From Climacium dendroides (taxonomy: Eukaryota; Streptophyta; Bryopsida; Hypnales; Climaciaceae), in assembly GCA_950106755.1 (NCBI GenBank), contig OX467087.1, positions 14,698,047-14,762,046 on the forward strand: a stretch of 64,000 bases of DNA. Reading direction: 5' to 3'. The notes beneath the pieces were generated by a model, which had not been told where the DNA came from, did no database searches, and saw nothing but the letters and a program-made list of their open reading frames with translations. Below, piece after piece: positions 60,002 through 64,000 of this stretch (position 1 is its first letter; each line of letters begins with the position of its first letter). The position numbers were made by a program, and so were the translations under genes.

Positions 60002-60008
60002 CTTTATA
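60002..60008 (-). promoter_or_regulatory. TATA box of the GDSL gene
   Basis: On the minus strand TATAAAG, about 215 bp upstream of the proposed start codon, within GTGGTATAAAGGCC. Implies a 5' leader of ~185 bases. Confidence 0.6.
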
Positions 60009-60249
60009 CCACTCGAAGGAAGCACTGGGTTTGGGACTGGGTGCAAACACGGAAACTTAAGAACGTGGAAGACCGAGGGTTCGTGGGTCCGCCACGCTGG
60101 AGCGTTGACGTACAGCCACGTACTGAGGCTCTGTGGATGTACGACTTTGGGGTAGACTTTGACCTCTTTAATTTCGCCTTCCATAATATCACATGGTATG
60201 ATGGAATCGATGGATTGGGTTTGTCGGCTCTATCCTTTGGACAATGACT

Positions 60250-60659
60250 AAGGTTAACCTTTCTGTGGTGTGGGAAAGGAAATGACTTATTAGAGTAATA
60301 GAATCTTACATGAGCCTACGAGAGATTTTTTCTAATAAATGAGGTTCGGATTACATTAGGTTGGTTATTGGTTCAAATCAATGTTTGGGGTGTGGTGATG
60401 AAGTTATTAGCGAGTGCTTTAGAAATTTCTACCTTTTTAGTGTAAATTCATCAAAATGATTTTTTTATTCCTTCATGTTGTGGTCATGTTCTCATGTTCG
60501 AACATTAATCCCAGAACTAATTTATGGAATTTAGTGCAAATGCTACCCTTGAGATAGACAAGCATCAACTTTAGTTTTGTTGAGAGTGAGTAGTATCAAG
60601 GAAAGAAATAGGAAAAGAAAAGATTTTGCAAGTTGTGAAGGAATATTAGGAGTACTATA
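60250..60659. other. AT-rich intergenic DNA
   Basis: No gene, RNA or clear repeat seen between the GDSL promoter region and the inverted repeat arm. Confidence 0.4.
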
Positions 60660-61041
60660 ACACAAAATTAACTATATAGATGCTACTTTCAATGTGGAGG
60701 AAGTTATATATTTTCCAAATTGACTATCAAATTCTATTGTTTGCTGTAATTTTGGCTAAAATGCCTCCATTAAAGACCCTTTTTACAATGTACTAGTAGT
60801 GCGAGGATTTTTTTGGTAGAATCTGAACTAATTTTAGCCATTTTATAATGGCTAGTTAGAAAATATTGTAATTGCTTTAGGTGGTAGGATGTCCATCATG
60901 CATATACTTTTTGTTAGGTTTTGGGTAGTCTAGATTCTAGAAAGTAGAGACTCTTTGGGGCAAATTGAATAGCACACATCAAAATTCATAAGAAATTCAT
61001 GCTTTGTCAAAAAAAAATTCAATTGTTCTCTTTCTTTCTCA
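60660..61041 (+). repeat. Left arm of a 382-bp inverted repeat
   Basis: By eye it is the reverse complement of 63619-64000 with no mismatch or indel found, including a 9-base A run and a 7-base T run. It ends inside at CTCTTTCTTTCTCA. The outer limit is unknown because the other arm runs into the window edge. Confidence 0.9.
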
Positions 61042-63618
61042 TTCTGGTAACTTCGTCCCAGCCTCTGAGTGGACAATCTTACGAAGTACTGTCGCTCTTT
61101 TGAATTCTAAAATAGTCGGATGAATGTCAGTTCTCTGCTACGGACGTCACGCTATCTGCTTCAGTTTGTGTTCACACGTTCAACTTTCATTTCAGCGGCG
61201 AATGAAAACTATTGACAACACCGCGTGGAGGAAGACCGAAGAGTCCTTTTTTGCTTCTTGTTTGTGGGTCCGCCGCGCTCGAGTCTGCGATTGGCCGGCC
61301 AGGTCCGAAGGGTGTCTTTCGACGACTGGATGTGTGAGTAGACTACTTTGGTAACCCTGCTTCTGTAGTATCACATGGTTTCCTGAAACGGATGTATTTA
61401 GCATAATTGTTTTACTTTTCAGGCAACACATATCCTTTTAAGGTGTGTTTGCACTTGGTATTAAAGACTGTTGTTGTTATTGAGAGTCTTAGGAACGAAT
61501 TTATTCCTACTTCTAAACTGAATTCACATCGCAAACATCCCCCCTAACTCCAAGTGGGAACATACCTTAACTCCATATCATTAACAATGAGGGAGATTGA
61601 TCATGTCATTTCCTCTCCCTGTGGATGAAAGAGGATGAATGGGACAAAAGTGACTAGAAGTGACTAAAGGATTAATGAGTGAAAATTAAATATTTATTTG
61701 TTGAATTTTTCTCCTTGGATTCTCAATTCAACTATTCAACATAAAAACTTAGAAAATCAATATTAATAGTGCAAAAAATTTTAGTTAAAAAGATTCAAAG
61801 CCAAAAAATCAAATCAAGCAGGTTCCAAAAAAATTTATTCTCTTTACTTTGGATGCAAATATCTTGCAACCTATGTGGTCAAATTTGATAAAATTTTGAC
61901 CATAGTTTTTTCAAACAACTTAAGTAAAAGATCCTATGGTTGACTTTTGAAAAAACTTATCTTAATTTTTTATTTTCTTAGGCAAACGCAACAAAAGTGG
62001 TAGTTCTAAGTGATTTTTGATAGAAAACACCCTCAGGGCTTTAGGGATTAACCCCATATCATTAATAACAAAGGAGATTGATCATGCCATTTCCTCTCCC
62101 GATGGTTGAAAGAGGATGAATTGGGCACACTTATTCCCTTGCATTATTCCCCTTAGGTGTTTCGTTTGTTCATTCCTTGTGGATGTTCACTTGCATTGAT
62201 CCTTAAAGTTCTTAAACCTTGAAAATAAGTTACAATGTCTATTTCCGAAATAAACACCCATGGCTACAAGACAATTGAAATAAAAAGTAACTGTCTTGAA
62301 CTAGGTGTCTGAGGTCAATCCCCTTCACCATGAATAGAATTGAAATAAAGAATCATAGTCTTGAACATTGAATTCATATTTAACTAATTTTTAAAATTTA
62401 TAAAATTATAGAGATTTTTTTGTAATTGCAAACGCATTGTCTAAAAATTGACACTATCTTGTCCAAAATTGTTTTGTTTTGTTTTGTTTTGTTTTGACTT
62501 GGAGCAATGGTTGGCTTGGGGCATCACTTTTTGGACACACTGATTAGGTGGTTCTTGTTTAAAACCTCCAAGGTTTGCCTAATTTGTTTATTTTGATGAA
62601 GTAATTAAAACTTAAAATGAAAGAAAATTAGTATTACACCTCAACAAGATCAAGATGAATATTTTTGTGAGTCCTTTTTTTCTTTCAAAGTAATTTTTTG
62701 GATCTATTGATAGAGGTGAAAAAATCTTTTAAAATTTGGGATTTGCAAGCCTCATAGTGCACAATTTATTAAATCTTTATTGATGAAATTATTATTTTTA
62801 TATGTTAATATACTAAAATGTAAGTTGCATCCAAAAATGATATTAAAATAAAATTATTTAATATTCCAAATGCTTTTCTTTAAGGATTCTAAGTACATGT
62901 GACAAAACTTACTTTTTCAACTAAAAGATCAATTAAAAAATCTTAAAATTCTTTGATTGTGATGAATTTCTTTTCTTAAAACATTGTAAATGTTGGCAAC
63001 TAAAACTACATTTTATGAATTTATACTTTATAATATTTAATAGATGAACTCATTTGACACAATCACATAAACAAACATTGTAGTTGAGACAACGTTTTGG
63101 GGTACCGAAAGGTGACCACTGCCCCGTAGAATCATGATTTTGTCCCATTTTTTAACCCTAAAATCTACATTTGGTGATTTGGACTTTAAATTCTATATTT
63201 TCATTATTTTTCTTCAAATTTTCAAAACATTTCAACCTTTGTGAGCCATCTTGATTCCATTTTCTTATCAATAGCTAGTGGATGCAATATTAATTCTAAA
63301 CTTTGGATTTGTTCATAATTAGTTTAATATTAGCTTCTATCTCCAAAGCCAATATCCATCACAACTAGAAAAATCAAAATCAAAAACCATAGTATTAAAT
63401 TCTATCCGTAAAGTCAATACTCATTAGTATAGTTTGTGGTGATGTTAGGTGGACTACCCTTGTCTTGACTTGAATTTATGGGGATAATTTGGAACATGAA
63501 TTTTCAAGGTAGGTGTGCATTGCTTGGAGGCACACTAGGGTCACCACTCCCCACCTATCCAACGCTATGGGGATATTTTGTCTCACCGACAAAACCTTCG
63601 TAGTCAAGTTCTGGGATG
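61042..63618. other. Spacer between the inverted repeat arms
   Basis: No gene supported. It contains a ~70-bp direct repeat (61568-61640 and 62048-62118, with GGAGATTGATCATG and CATTTCCTCTCCC), a (GTTTT)n microsatellite at about 62470-62497, and AT-rich sequence resembling the 37.4 kb region (61855-61950). Confidence 0.5.
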
Positions 63619-64000
63619 TGAGAAAGAAAGAGAACAATTGAATTTTTTTTTGACAAAGCATGAATTTCTTATGAATTTTGATGTGTGCTATTCAATTTGC
63701 CCCAAAGAGTCTCTACTTTCTAGAATCTAGACTACCCAAAACCTAACAAAAAGTATATGCATGATGGACATCCTACCACCTAAAGCAATTACAATATTTT
63801 CTAACTAGCCATTATAAAATGGCTAAAATTAGTTCAGATTCTACCAAAAAAATCCTCGCACTACTAGTACATTGTAAAAAGGGTCTTTAATGGAGGCATT
63901 TTAGCCAAAATTACAGCAAACAATAGAATTTGATAGTCAATTTGGAAAATATATAACTTCCTCCACATTGAAAGTAGCATCTATATAGTTAATTTTGTGT
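63619..64000 (-). repeat. Right arm of the 382-bp inverted repeat (cut by window end)
   Basis: Reverse complement of 60660-61041. The match is still running at position 64000, so the real arm is longer. Confidence 0.9.

Noticed and set aside
62470..62497. (GTTTT)n run as a functional element
   Set aside because: A simple microsatellite in AT-rich DNA with no associated feature.

Overview
This window looks like nuclear DNA of a land plant. It has spliced genes with GT-AG introns and families typical of plants (BURP, GDSL esterase/lipase, SABATH-type carboxyl methyltransferase, a STIG1-like cysteine-rich secreted protein). GC-rich host exons sit in very AT-rich, repeat-laden intergenic DNA next to nested Ty3/gypsy retrotransposons. 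I cannot name the species; a non-seed plant (bryophyte or lycophyte) is possible, but this is inference.

Region 1 (1-15.0 kb) is a nest of LTR retrotransposons, all on the minus strand. A chromodomain gypsy element (RNase H, integrase, chromodomain; 5813-7774) is split by two insertions of a second gypsy family with unusually long (~3.57 kb) LTRs that themselves carry protein-coding sequence. One is a solo LTR (1742-5318) with perfect 5-bp target duplications. The other is the 3' LTR (7775-12642) attached to a decayed pol (12678-15006). A third LTR family occurs at 61-1371 and as a nested solo LTR at 9378-10670.

Region 2 (15.0-27.1 kb) is the most notable part. It is a ~12 kb DNA transposon with related terminal inverted repeats rich in GTGAGC/CTATGAGC units and a 7-bp direct repeat CTAGCAT on both sides. 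It carries two divergent, now broken genes. The minus-strand gene is a MULE-type transposase (zinc finger, DDE core with CxxH, SWIM finger). The plus-strand gene is a multi-exon cargo gene that reads as a ParB-like domain (DGNHR motif), a long middle region, and a beta-class N6-adenine/N4-cytosine DNA methyltransferase domain. Near its 5' end lies an array of ten copies of a 12-bp palindrome, GCCGTTRACGGC. ParB-methylase fusions are a bacterial/phage architecture, so this is the best candidate for an undescribed system.

Region 3 (28.9-31.4 kb) holds one intact-looking host gene, a secreted protein with nine STIG1-like cysteine modules. Region 4 (31.4-57.9 kb) is AT-rich repeat DNA and a segmental duplication. 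Unit 1 carries a BURP gene. In unit 2 the BURP promoter-like and 3'-flank sequences are kept, but the transcribed part is replaced by a foldback hairpin and a frame-damaged SABATH methyltransferase gene. AT-rich inverted repeat arms flank unit 1.

Region 5 (58.2-60.0 kb) carries an intact two-exon GDSL esterase/lipase gene on the minus strand. The window ends in AT-rich DNA with an apparently undiverged 382-bp inverted repeat (60660-61041 and 63619-64000) running off the edge. No rRNA, tRNA or CRISPR array was seen.
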